Assembly (NCBI RefSeq): GCF_017654315.1
Contig: NZ_CP072203.1
Location: 248,001 to 312,000 of the forward strand
Direction of reading: 5' to 3'
DNA length: 64,000 bases
Source of the DNA: Gordonia polyisoprenivorans
GTDB taxonomy: Bacteria; Actinomycetota; Actinomycetes; Mycobacteriales; Mycobacteriaceae
This document shows, in pieces, positions 53,211-61,286 of the stretch. The translations under genes and the position numbers were made by a program. Below the pieces are notes generated by a model. That model ran no database searches and was not told the DNA's origin. It saw only the letters and a list, made by a program, of their open reading frames with translations. Numbering within the stretch: the first letter of the stretch is position 1; each line of letters begins with the position of its first letter.

Positions 53211-53848
53211 TCCGCATCGCCTTGATCGATGACCAACCGCTGTTTCGCGGAGGTATCGCCATGATCATCGGTAGCCAACCCGACATGGAGGTGGTCACCG
53301 AGGAGTCGACCGCCATCGGCCTCACCGGGGTGGTCCGCACCACCAGGCCCGACGTCGTGTTGATGGATGTGCGGATGCCCGGTGTCGACGGCATCACCGC
53401 CACCGCCGACCTCATCGCCGATCTCGGCGAGGATGCACCGAAGGTGTTGGTACTGACCACCTTCGACACCGACGAGGCAGCTGCCTCGGCGATCGCCGCC
53501 GGTGCCAGCGGATTCCTCCTGAAGGACGCTCAGCCCGACCTCCTTCTCGCCGCCATCCGAGCGGTCGCCGACGGCAGCCAGGTGGTCGCCGCGTCGGCGA
53601 CCCGCCGGCTGTTCGAGACACATCGGACACGTGTGGGAGCGCCCGGACCGGAGTACGCACAGCTGACCCCTCGAGAACGCGAGATCCTCGTGCGCGCCGC
53701 CCACGGGTTGTCGAACGCCGAGATCGCCGCGGTCGAGGTGCTGTCCGAGGCCACGGTCAAGACGCATATCTCTCGCATCCTCACCAAACTCGCTGTGCGC
53801 GACCGTGTTCAGCTGGTCGTGTACGCCTACGATCACGGCCTCGTCTGA
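53207..53848 (+). CDS. LuxR/NarL family response regulator
   Basis: This 213-residue regulator has a receiver domain (IRIALIDDQPLFRGG, phosphoacceptor D54 in VVLMDVRMPGVDG, KDAQPDLLLAAIRAV) and a C-terminal LuxR helix-turn-helix (LTPREREILVRAAHGLSNAE, LSEATVKTHISRILTKLAVR). It is partner of the histidine kinase with overlapping stop and start. Dyads with GATGTAC just downstream of its gene and upstream of the ABC exporter are the likely binding sites. Confidence 0.93.
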   Translation: MIRIALIDDQPLFRGGIAMIIGSQPDMEVVTEESTAIGLTGVVRTTRPDVVLMDVRMPGVDGITATADLIADLGEDAPKVLVLTTFDTDEAAASAIAAGASGFLLKDAQPDLLLAAIRAVADGSQVVAASATRRLFETHRTRVGAPGPEYAQLTPREREILVRAAHGLSNAEIAAVEVLSEATVKTHISRILTKLAVRDRVQLVVYAYDHGLV

Positions 53849-53871
53849 CCGAGACACCCGTTCTGCACGAC

Positions 53872-53916
53872 CCGGCGTACATCTCTGGATGTACGCCGGA
53901 CCGACCTGCGATGTAC
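53872..53916. promoter_or_regulatory. GATGTAC operator cluster upstream of ABC exporter
   Basis: A perfect 12-bp inverted repeat, CCGGCGTACATC-TCTG-GATGTACGCCGG (53872-53899), is followed by a third half-site GCGATGTACCCG (53908-53919 region). It lies 75-100 bp upstream of the exporter ATP-binding gene. There is no T-run after the stem, so it is not a standard terminator. LuxR-type regulators of this class bind such spaced dyads, so control by the response regulator is a fair inference. Confidence 0.65.
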
Positions 53917-53973
53917 CCGATTTCCGCACCGCGGCCGACGATCTCACGGACACACGAACGTAGCGTCGACTCC

Positions 53974-54729
53974 ATGAACGCACCCGATACACCTGCCGTC
54001 GTCTTGCGCGACGTGTCACGCACCTACGGCGACGCCGCCAACCCCATCCACGCACTGCGTCACGTCTCTCTGGAACTGCATCGCCGCGAGTTCACCGCGA
54101 TCATGGGCCCTTCCGGGTCCGGCAAGTCGACGCTGATGAACGTCATCGCCGGGCTCGACGACATCAGCTCCGGGCAGATCTGGCTCGGCGACACCCCGAT
54201 CGCGGGACTCGACGACACCGCCCGAACCATGCTGCGCCGCACCACCATCGGCTTCGTCTTCCAAGCCTTCAACCTGATCCCGACGCTCACCGCCGACGAG
54301 AACATCCGGCTCCCACTCGTACTTGCCGGGATAACGCCCGATGCCACACAGCAGGCGTGGATCGCGCATCTCGTCGCAACGCTCGGTCTGCGCGACCGGC
54401 TTGATCACCTGCCGTCGGAACTATCCGGCGGACAACAGCAACGGGTGGCGATCGTGCGTGCTCTCGCATCCCGCCCGACGATCATCCTCGCCGACGAGCC
54501 GACCGGCGCTCTCGACACCCGTACGGGCCGAGAGGTGTTGACGCTGTTGACCACCGCCGCCCGCGAGTACGGTCAGGGTATCGCGATGGTCACCCACGAC
54601 CCGGTGGCCGCCTCCTACGCCGACCGGATTGTGGTGCTCACCGACGGCGCGATCGTCGGCGAGTACCGCGGTCTGAATCCTCGCCAGATCTCCGACCTGC
54701 TGATCGGGTTGCAGGAGGTTCCGGCATGA
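53974..54729 (+). CDS. ABC transporter ATP-binding protein (LolD/MacB type)
   Basis: This 251-residue ATPase has Walker [10 protein letters not shown] (45-53), Q-loop [18 protein letters not shown], signature [17 protein letters not shown], Walker [13 protein letters not shown] and switch His in AMVTHDPV. The FQAFNLIP and GQQQR pattern places it in the lipoprotein/macrolide exporter group (LolD, MacB, BceA). Its stop overlaps the permease start (ATGA). It is probably induced by the adjacent two-component system, as in BceAB-type detoxification modules. Confidence 0.93.
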   Translation: MNAPDTPAVVLRDVSRTYGDAANPIHALRHVSLELHRREFTAIMGPSGSGKSTLMNVIAGLDDISSGQIWLGDTPIAGLDDTARTMLRRTTIGFVFQAFNLIPTLTADENIRLPLVLAGITPDATQQAWIAHLVATLGLRDRLDHLPSELSGGQQQRVAIVRALASRPTIILADEPTGALDTRTGREVLTLLTTAAREYGQGIAMVTHDPVAASYADRIVVLTDGAIVGEYRGLNPRQISDLLIGLQEVPA

Positions 54730-56096
54730 AGGCCACCTCGACGCGCCTGACCGTCGGGTCGCTGCGCGAGTTCGCCACCATCGGTGTGGTGTCGGCACTC
54801 TCGGCCACCTATGGCGCCGCCCTGCTCACCACGTCGCAGATGCTGTCGGTGATCTCGGCACACAAAGGCGGCTCCGCGGGGGCGGCCCTCGACGTCGTCG
54901 CCTCGGTGTTCATCATGATCGCGCTGTTCGTGTCGGCGATCGTCATCAGCAACGGGGTCACCACCGTGATCGCCGGACGCCGCAACCAGTTACGGCTTCT
55001 GCGGCTCATCGGGGCGAGTTCGGCGCAGTTGCGCGCGAGCCTGACCCGGGCTGTCGCCCTCGACGCGGCGATCGGCGCCGTCATCGGGGTGACGCTGGGC
55101 ACGGCCGGAACCGATATCACGCGAATCATTCTGGTACACAATGGCACAATCCCGAGTCTTGACTATCCATGGTTTCCACCCGGGGTGATCGGTGCCGGTG
55201 TCGCCGTCCTCGCCACCGCCGTGGTGGCTGCTCGGGTCGGCACCCGCGGCGCGCTGACCGGTATGGCGGCCGCCCCGGCACGAAGCGACATCGGCACGGC
55301 GCGGCGCGTCGTCGCCGCGGCGCTGCTCCTCGTGGGTGCCGGTCTCCTCGCGCTGGCTGCACTGCTGGGCGAGCGCGGCAGCCTCGCGGGTTTCATCGTG
55401 GCATTCTTCGGTGCGGCAACATTTTCCGTCGGCGCGCTGATCGGCGCACCCCTGATCGTGCCGGGTTTGGTGCGACTGAGTGGACGCACGCTCGGCGCCG
55501 GCGCGCCGTCGGTGGTGGCCCGCAAGAACGCGGTCAGCGACCCGCACCGCACCACCCGGTCGACCCTGGGTCTGTTGATCGGGGTCACCCTGGTGACGAC
55601 GATCGCCACCGGTATGACTGCGCTGACCCGTTCGGTCGACAGCTGGGACCTCTCACCCGCCAACGCCGCAGCCACCCGTGAGACGTTGTCGGTGATGACG
55701 GCGATCCTGATCGCCATGGTCGCCATCTCGGTGATCATCTCCGCGGTCGGGTTCGTATCGACGATGTCGCTCACCGTCATCGGGCGGACCCGGGAGATCG
55801 GCATGCTCCGCGCGATGGGATTCACGACGCGACAGATCCGTTCGATGATCTTCCGGGAGTCGCTGGCGATGTCGGGGACCGCGGTCGCAGCCGGCCTGGT
55901 GCTCGGTATCGTGTTCGGAACTGTCGGCAGTCAGTCGCTGGTCGGAGCGCTCACATCCGGCATCCCACTCGGATTACCCTGGGCGGCACTGGCATCGATC
56001 ATCGTGGGCACCTTCGCACTGGCGCTGGTGGCGTCATTGCCGCCGAGTCGGCGCGCGGTGGCGGTGACCCCGGTCGATGCCCTGGCGGTGCAGTGA
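54726..56096 (+). CDS. ABC transporter permease, FtsX-like (MacB/BceB type)
   Basis: This 456-residue permease has about eight membrane helices in two FtsX halves. The first helix set is near residues 20-120 with GRRNQLRLLRLIGASSAQLR. A second set around 310-456 has TRETLSVMTAILIAMVAISV, IGRTREIGMLRAMGFTTRQI and RSMIFRESLAMSGTAVAAG. No large extracytoplasmic sensor loop is present, unlike BceB. It pairs with the ATPase gene by ATGA overlap. Substrate probably a membrane-active compound or lipid; not deducible. Confidence 0.9.
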   Translation: MKATSTRLTVGSLREFATIGVVSALSATYGAALLTTSQMLSVISAHKGGSAGAALDVVASVFIMIALFVSAIVISNGVTTVIAGRRNQLRLLRLIGASSAQLRASLTRAVALDAAIGAVIGVTLGTAGTDITRIILVHNGTIPSLDYPWFPPGVIGAGVAVLATAVVAARVGTRGALTGMAAAPARSDIGTARRVVAAALLLVGAGLLALAALLGERGSLAGFIVAFFGAATFSVGALIGAPLIVPGLVRLSGRTLGAGAPSVVARKNAVSDPHRTTRSTLGLLIGVTLVTTIATGMTALTRSVDSWDLSPANAAATRETLSVMTAILIAMVAISVIISAVGFVSTMSLTVIGRTREIGMLRAMGFTTRQIRSMIFRESLAMSGTAVAAGLVLGIVFGTVGSQSLVGALTSGIPLGLPWAALASIIVGTFALALVASLPPSRRAVAVTPVDALAVQ

Positions 56097-56126
56097 CCCG
56101 CCGGTGCGAGGACCCGGGGAGTCGGA

Positions 56127-57347
56127 TCAGAGTAGCTGCGTCAACGGCACATCGGCGTCTGCTGCCCGATCGAGATCGATGGGTCGGCCCGCGGTGATGA
56201 GCGCCTTGATGTCGTCGAGCTGATCCCAGATGTTGACCTGCATGCCGGCGAGTACCCGCGCATCGTCGGACACCCATAGCGCCACGAACTCGCGGGCCGC
56301 GACATCCCCGCGCAGGATGACGGTGTCGTCGGCGCCGGCGAGTCCGGCGTATTCCATGCCGAGGTCGTACTGGTCGGTGAAGAAGTACGGGAGGTTGTCG
56401 TACTCGGCCGCGCCGCCCAACAGGTTGGTGACCGCGACCGCCGGCTGGTTCAGGGCGTTCGCCCAGTGTTCGGTGCGCACCCGCCGCCGGAGCACCGGGT
56501 GCTCGGCGTTGGCGATGTCACCGACGACGAAGACGTCGGGATTGCCACTGCGCAGCCCGGCGTCGACGAGGACACCACCACCGTCGATGTCGAGACCGGC
56601 GGACTCGGCAGGCCCGAGCGCCGGGACCGCGCCGGCGGCGACGAGTACCGCGTCGGCGTCGACGGTGGTGCCGTCGCCGAGCCGGATGCCGGTGGCGAAG
56701 CCCTCGGTTTCGAGGATCTCCTGCACCTGCACGCCGGTGCGCAGATCGATGCCGTGCTCGCGGTGCAGGTCGGCGAAGACCTGCGCGACCTCGCGGCCCA
56801 TCACCGAGAGCAACGGTAGTTCGCCGACCTCGGCCACGGTGACCTCGGCGCCGCGTTGGCGCGCCGACGCCGCGACCTCCAGGCCGATCCATCCGCCACC
56901 GATGATCGCCAGCCGACGTCCGGGACCGATGTCGTCACCGAGCGCGGTCGCCTCGTCGAGGGTGCGCAGATGATGCACGTGTGCGGTGTCCTCGCCGGGA
57001 AGGTTCAGGTGTCGGGAGGACGAGCCCGTGGCCAGCACCAGCTTGTCGTACGCGACGGTCGAACCATCCGGTAGCACAACCTGTTTGGCGTCGATGTCGA
57101 CCCGCTCGACGGTGGTACCGGGACGGAGGTCGATGTTGTTGTCGCGATACCAGTCCGCATCGTGGACGGTGAACTCGGCGGGCTGCTTCGTGCCCGCAAG
57201 AAACTCCTTGGACAGCGGCGGCCGCTCGTAGGGCAGATGGTCCTCCGCCCCGATCAGCACGACGTCGCCGTCGAAATCCTGTTCGCGCAGCGCCTCGGCG
57301 GTCTTGGCTCCCGCCAGGCCGCCGCCGACGATCACCACAGCCGTCAT
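56127..57347 (-). CDS. ferredoxin/rubredoxin--NAD(P) reductase
   Basis: This 406-residue flavoprotein has VVIVGGGLAGAKTAEALRE for FAD, RPPLSKEFLAGTKQP (the conserved LSKxxL), LVLATGSSSRHLNLPGED and LAIIGGGWIGLEVAASARQR for NAD(P)H. DVFVVGDIANAEHPVLRRRV, EHWANALNQPAVAVTNLLGG and a C-terminal reductase domain follow. This is the pattern of ferredoxin reductases serving P450 or ring-hydroxylating oxygenases (ThcD/BphA4 like). ATG at 57347 follows GGAAGGTAGG. It is divergent from crtE and might feed electrons to a carotenoid oxygenase, which is inference. Confidence 0.9.
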   Translation of the reverse strand: MTAVVIVGGGLAGAKTAEALREQDFDGDVVLIGAEDHLPYERPPLSKEFLAGTKQPAEFTVHDADWYRDNNIDLRPGTTVERVDIDAKQVVLPDGSTVAYDKLVLATGSSSRHLNLPGEDTAHVHHLRTLDEATALGDDIGPGRRLAIIGGGWIGLEVAASARQRGAEVTVAEVGELPLLSVMGREVAQVFADLHREHGIDLRTGVQVQEILETEGFATGIRLGDGTTVDADAVLVAAGAVPALGPAESAGLDIDGGGVLVDAGLRSGNPDVFVVGDIANAEHPVLRRRVRTEHWANALNQPAVAVTNLLGGAAEYDNLPYFFTDQYDLGMEYAGLAGADDTVILRGDVAAREFVALWVSDDARVLAGMQVNIWDQLDDIKALITAGRPIDLDRAADADVPLTQLL

Positions 57348-57403
57348 GGCGTTCCTACCTTCCTGGTGGGTACTCGTCCCACCGTACGCGCACCCATCCG
57401 GGG

Positions 57404-57465
57404 TCGGAGCGGCTCCGAATGGCCCGTGATAAGTCCACCCCCGACCTGTCCTGCCCGACCTGTCC
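57404..57465. promoter_or_regulatory. dyad and 12-bp direct repeats before crtE
   Basis: TCGGAGC-G-GCTCCGA is a perfect palindrome at 57404-57418. Two direct copies of CCCGACCTGTCC follow at 57440-57451 and 57454-57465, spaced 14 nt start to start. Both lie in the 135-bp gap between the divergent ferredoxin reductase and crtE starts. They could be binding sites for a carotenoid regulator; none is encoded in the window. Confidence 0.4.
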
Positions 57466-57482
57466 CGCTTTGAGGAGGCCGA

Positions 57483-58592
57483 ATGGATTCGTTGCGCGAG
57501 CATTCCCCATGCCGCGCGGCGGAAGTGATCCGCACGTGTGTCGACCGGATGCTGCTATCCACCATCGACGGCCATGCGACGATCCTCACCGGCGTCGATC
57601 CGGACGTCGGGCGTCTCACGGACGCCATTCGCGCCGCCGCGGTGGGCGGCAAACGGCTGCGCGGACAGTTCTGCGTCTGGGGCGCACGAGCTGCTGCCGA
57701 GGTGAGGAGTCCCGCCGGGGCCCCGAGTACACCCGGGGTGTGGGAGACGGCCACCGCCATCGAGATGTTCCACCTGGCCGCGCTCATCCACGACGACATC
57801 ATGGACAGCAGCGACGCACGACGCGGGATGCCGACTGTTCACCGCGCCTTCACTGATCGGCATGTGGCCGAGCACCTGTCAGGAGACGCACGAGCGCACG
57901 GGTCGGCGATGGCGATCCTCGCCGGCGACCTGTGCCTGATGTGGTCGGACGAGTTGCTCGGCGATGCCGTCGCCGATCTCGATCGCCCCACGCGATCGGT
58001 CGTCCGGTCGATGTGGTCGACGATGCGCGACGAGGCCTTCGCCGGGCAGACCCTCGACATGCTCGGGCAGACGCGTGAAACGATCACCCGCCGGCGCGCC
58101 CGGACCATCCTGCAGTACAAGAGCGCCAAGTACACGATCTCCCATCCCCTGCGGCTCGGAGGCGCGCTGGCCGGGGCGCCCGCCGGCCTCCTCGCGCAGT
58201 ACGACGAGATCGGCGTTCTCGCCGGCGAGGCGTTCCAACTGCGTGACGACGTCCTCGGAATGTTCGGCGACCCCGCCGAGACCGGTAAGCCGGTCATCGA
58301 CGACCTCCGGGAGGGCAAACGGACGCTGCTTGTCGCCCTCGCCCAGGAGCGCGCCGACCCCGCGGGGAGGCGCCTGCTGACCAGGGCGTTGGGCAACCCG
58401 GAGGTCACCGTCGACGACCTTCTCGCGGTACGGGAGTTGATGGTGGCCACCGGCGCGCTCGCCGAGACCGAGGTCCGCGTCGACGATCTCACCGCGGCCG
58501 CGCAGCAGGTGATCGATCGCATCGAGGTCGACGACCTCGCACGCGAGGCACTGCGGGAACTGGTGCGGCAGTCGGTGAGGCGACGCTCATGA
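57483..58592 (+). CDS. crtE: geranylgeranyl diphosphate synthase
   Basis: This 369-residue trans-prenyltransferase has GGKRLRGQFCVWGARAAA (IPP-binding), the first Asp-rich motif LIHDDIMDSSDARRGMPTVH (DDxxD at 104-108) and the second motif LRDDVLGMFGDPAETGKPVI followed by GKRT. The residue pattern and the adjacent carotenoid genes support GGPP synthesis for C40 carotenoid. ATG at 57483 has GAGGAGG 5-6 nt upstream. The stop overlaps the start of the next gene by 4 nt, so crtE leads the operon. Confidence 0.9.
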   Translation: MDSLREHSPCRAAEVIRTCVDRMLLSTIDGHATILTGVDPDVGRLTDAIRAAAVGGKRLRGQFCVWGARAAAEVRSPAGAPSTPGVWETATAIEMFHLAALIHDDIMDSSDARRGMPTVHRAFTDRHVAEHLSGDARAHGSAMAILAGDLCLMWSDELLGDAVADLDRPTRSVVRSMWSTMRDEAFAGQTLDMLGQTRETITRRRARTILQYKSAKYTISHPLRLGGALAGAPAGLLAQYDEIGVLAGEAFQLRDDVLGMFGDPAETGKPVIDDLREGKRTLLVALAQERADPAGRRLLTRALGNPEVTVDDLLAVRELMVATGALAETEVRVDDLTAAAQQVIDRIEVDDLAREALRELVRQSVRRRS

Positions 58593-59299
58593 CGGTGACA
58601 CCGTCGGCGAAACCGGTCGTCGAACTGCGCATCTGGGGCGTGGATCGGGTGGGACCAGCACTCCTGCGGGTGGCGTCGGGCCGAAGGGCGTTGCGCCAAC
58701 TGCCCGGCCTGCGGTTCGCGAAGGTGTTGGGAACGGGCTCGGCGCGCACGTTCACCCCGCGCGACGCCGACGCTCACCACTGGGCACTGCTGACGGTGTG
58801 GGCCGATGCCGATGCCGCGGCGACCGGCGCGGCATCGCGCTATCTGCGGTCCTGGGATCGAGCGGGCAGCGAGGCGCTGACCGTACGTCTGGTGCCGTTG
58901 TCCTCGCGCGGGCAGTGGTCACGGCGAGAACCCTTCGGCACCAACGCCACTCGAGCACGCGGCACCGACTGGACGGGCCCGGTGGCAGCATTGACCCGGG
59001 CGCGGCTGCGGCCCACGCGCATGGCGTCGTTCTGGCGGGCGGTGCCCGCGGTGGTCGCGGATCTCACGGCCGCACCGGGAGTGCGCCTGGCGCTCGGGGT
59101 CGGCGAGGCACCGATCGGGCTGCAGGGCACCTTCTCGCTCTGGGAGAACGCGTCTGCGCTGACCGACTTCGCCTACCGGAGTGCAGGTCACGTCTCGGCG
59201 ATCCGCGAGACCGGCCCACAGCGCTGGTACGCCGAGGAGTTGTTCGCCCGGTTCGGCGTCGAGTCGGTGACCGGAACCTACCGGGGGATTGCGCCGTGA
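58589..59299 (+). CDS. CrtA-like (spheroidene monooxygenase-like) protein
   Basis: This 236-residue protein resembles spheroidene monooxygenase CrtA: RFAKVLGTGSARTFTPRDAD, HHWALLTVWADADAAATG, PVAALTRARLRPTRMASFWR and VGEAPIGLQGTFSLWENASA. In phototrophic bacteria CrtA adds keto groups to acyclic carotenoids. In mycolate actinobacteria the product is not established, so the substrate is inference. It overlaps crtE and cruF, with GTGA at its stop. Alternative: a related ligand-binding protein with no redox role. Confidence 0.75.
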   Translation: MTVTPSAKPVVELRIWGVDRVGPALLRVASGRRALRQLPGLRFAKVLGTGSARTFTPRDADAHHWALLTVWADADAAATGAASRYLRSWDRAGSEALTVRLVPLSSRGQWSRREPFGTNATRARGTDWTGPVAALTRARLRPTRMASFWRAVPAVVADLTAAPGVRLALGVGEAPIGLQGTFSLWENASALTDFAYRSAGHVSAIRETGPQRWYAEELFARFGVESVTGTYRGIAP

Positions 59300-60123
59300 C
59301 CGCTGACGATGTGGTCGACCGTGCCGAAGCCACATCTCGGCGGCGGCCCCCGCCCCTACGGGTGGCGGCGTGGATTCTGTTGGCCACCAGTGTTGGTGTG
59401 CAGATCGCGTTTCCCCTCACCGGCGGCGGCAACGTCGTGCTCACCACGATCGTCGTGGTGGCGATGTCGGCGGCAATGCTGTGTCACAGTGCGGCGACGC
59501 ACGGTGGGCGCGGACTGCTCGGTCTTCTCGCCGTGGCCGGCGGTGGCGGTCTGCTCGCCGAGGCCGTCGGGGTCCACACCGGAATTCCCTTCGGGGAGTA
59601 TGCCTATACCGGAGCCCTCGGCGGTGAGATCCTCGGCGTCCCGGTGGTGGTGCCGCTGGCCTGGATCATGATGGGATGGCCCGCGTTCATCGTGGCGCGA
59701 CGACTCACGGGCCGAAGCTCCTGGGCGGTACCACTTCTGGGTGCTTACGCGTTGACTGCGTGGGATGTGTTCCTCGATCCGCAGATGGTCGACGCCGGGT
59801 ACTGGCGGTGGTCGTCGCCGCATCCGGCGTTGCCGGGTGTCGACGCGATTCCGCTGACCAACTTCGTGGGATGGCTGCTGGTGTCGGCGTTGATGATGGC
59901 GGTGCTCAGCGTGGCGATCGGTCGTCAGGAACCCGCATCGATGACCGATCGTCGCGCCGCCGAGTTGCTTCCGCTGGTCGCCTACCTGTGGGTGTATGCG
60001 TCGTCGGTGATCGCGCATCTGGTGTTCTTCGGTCGGCCACCGGTGGCACTGGTCGGCGGACTGGTGATGGGTGCTGTCGCAATCCCGCTGGCCGTCAGCA
60101 TGTTCCGGGAGGCTCGTCGATGA
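59296..60123 (+). CDS. cruF: CruF-type carotenoid 1',2'-hydratase (DUF422)
   Basis: This 275-residue polytopic protein has seven or eight membrane helices. The DUF422 core contains TGIPFGEYAYTGALGGEILG, VPLAWIMMGWPAFIVARRLT, YALTAWDVFLDPQMVDAGYW and IPLTNFVGWLLVSALMMAV. CruF hydrates the terminal psi-end double bond of gamma-carotene or bisanhydrobacterioruberin-type carotenoids to give the 1'-hydroxyl. GTG at 59296 overlaps the previous stop; a longer in-frame reading lies inside the CrtA-like gene. The next gene is a GT2, as in other CruF/CruG pairs. Confidence 0.88.
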   Translation: MTADDVVDRAEATSRRRPPPLRVAAWILLATSVGVQIAFPLTGGGNVVLTTIVVVAMSAAMLCHSAATHGGRGLLGLLAVAGGGGLLAEAVGVHTGIPFGEYAYTGALGGEILGVPVVVPLAWIMMGWPAFIVARRLTGRSSWAVPLLGAYALTAWDVFLDPQMVDAGYWRWSSPHPALPGVDAIPLTNFVGWLLVSALMMAVLSVAIGRQEPASMTDRRAAELLPLVAYLWVYASSVIAHLVFFGRPPVALVGGLVMGAVAIPLAVSMFREARR

Positions 60124-61286
60124 TCATCCGGCCGCGTGACCTCGCCCGATGGGTCGTGAACTCCGGTACCGCTTTGGCGGCGGCCTCCCTCGTGCTGACC
60201 ATTTCCAATGCCCGGCGGATTCGCACCCCGGATGTCGATGCGCTGCCCGCGGCCGAGCCGTTGTCGGTGCTCATCCCGATGCGCGACGAGGCCGCGAACG
60301 CGCCGGGGTGTCTCCGTGCGGTGCTCGCGGCGATCGATCGTTGGCCGGGGCCGGCCCGGATCGTCGTCGTCGACGACGACTCGACCGACGACACCGCGGA
60401 GATCCTGGCGATCTGCGCGGCCAACGACCCGCGCGTCACGGTTGTCGCGGGAACACCGCGGCCGGACGGATGGCTCGGCAAGTCGTGGGCGTGTCATCAA
60501 GCAGCACAGCAAGTTCCGTGTAGCGGGGTTCTCGCCTTCGTCGACGCCGATGTGCGGGTCAGCCCGTTCGCGTTCACCGCGACCGTCGCGGCCCTGCGCG
60601 TCGCCGGGCTGGCACTGTTGTGCCCGTATCCCCGTCAACTCGCCGACAGCCCGGCCGAGCGGCTGATCCAGCCGCTGCTGCAATGGTCGTGGATGAGCAC
60701 GCTGCCGCTCGGGATCGCGGTGCGGTCGTCGCGTCCTAGCCTGTCCGCGGCGAACGGACAATTCCTGGTCGTGGATGCCGAGACATACCGCCGCGCCGGC
60801 GGCCACGCAGCCGTCGCGGGTGAGGTTCTCGAGGACATCGCTCTGCTCCGTGCGATCAAGTCCGTCGGCGGTATGGGCGGGGTGGGCGCCGGTGCGCACC
60901 TGGCGCAATGCCGGATGTATCACGGCCACCGCGAGATTCGGGAGGGTTACCGTAAGTCGTTGTGGTCGGCGTTCGGTTCACCCGCCGGGGCCGTCGGCGT
61001 GGTGACGATGCTGGTGCTGGCCTACATCGTCCCGGCGGTGGCGGCGCTCACGGGCTCTCGGATCGGGCTGCTGGGATACGCTGCAGGCGTGGCGTCACGA
61101 GCGATCTCGGCGTCTGTCACCGGCGGGCGCGCGTGGCCGGACGCGTTGGTCCATCCGCTGTCCATCGCGGGTTTCGCGGCGCTCACCGCGGATTCGCTGC
61201 AGGCGCATCGCCGAGACCGATTGCGCTGGAAGGGGCGTGCGCTTCCCGGGACGACACCGCGAGGGCGGGTGACTCGCCGTGGCTGA
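60120..61286 (+). CDS. glycosyltransferase family 2, CruG-like carotenoid glycosyltransferase
   Basis: This 388-residue membrane-associated GT-A protein has LSVLIPMRDEAANAPGCLRA, IVVVDDDSTDDTAEILAICA, DVRV metal site in LAFVDADVRVSPFAFTATVA, and AVAGEVLEDIALLRAIKSVG. About three C-terminal helices follow. It is directly after cruF with ATGA overlap. In Synechococcus and Rhodococcus a GT2 (CruG) adds sugar to the CruF-made 1'-hydroxyl, so carotenoid glycosylation is likely here. Confidence 0.85.
   Translation: MIIRPRDLARWVVNSGTALAAASLVLTISNARRIRTPDVDALPAAEPLSVLIPMRDEAANAPGCLRAVLAAIDRWPGPARIVVVDDDSTDDTAEILAICAANDPRVTVVAGTPRPDGWLGKSWACHQAAQQVPCSGVLAFVDADVRVSPFAFTATVAALRVAGLALLCPYPRQLADSPAERLIQPLLQWSWMSTLPLGIAVRSSRPSLSAANGQFLVVDAETYRRAGGHAAVAGEVLEDIALLRAIKSVGGMGGVGAGAHLAQCRMYHGHREIREGYRKSLWSAFGSPAGAVGVVTMLVLAYIVPAVAALTGSRIGLLGYAAGVASRAISASVTGGRAWPDALVHPLSIAGFAALTADSLQAHRRDRLRWKGRALPGTTPRGRVTRRG

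Noticed and set aside
53872..53899. Rho-independent terminator after the response regulator
   Set aside because: The stem is perfect but no T-run follows on either strand and a third half-site lies nearby, so an operator is more likely.
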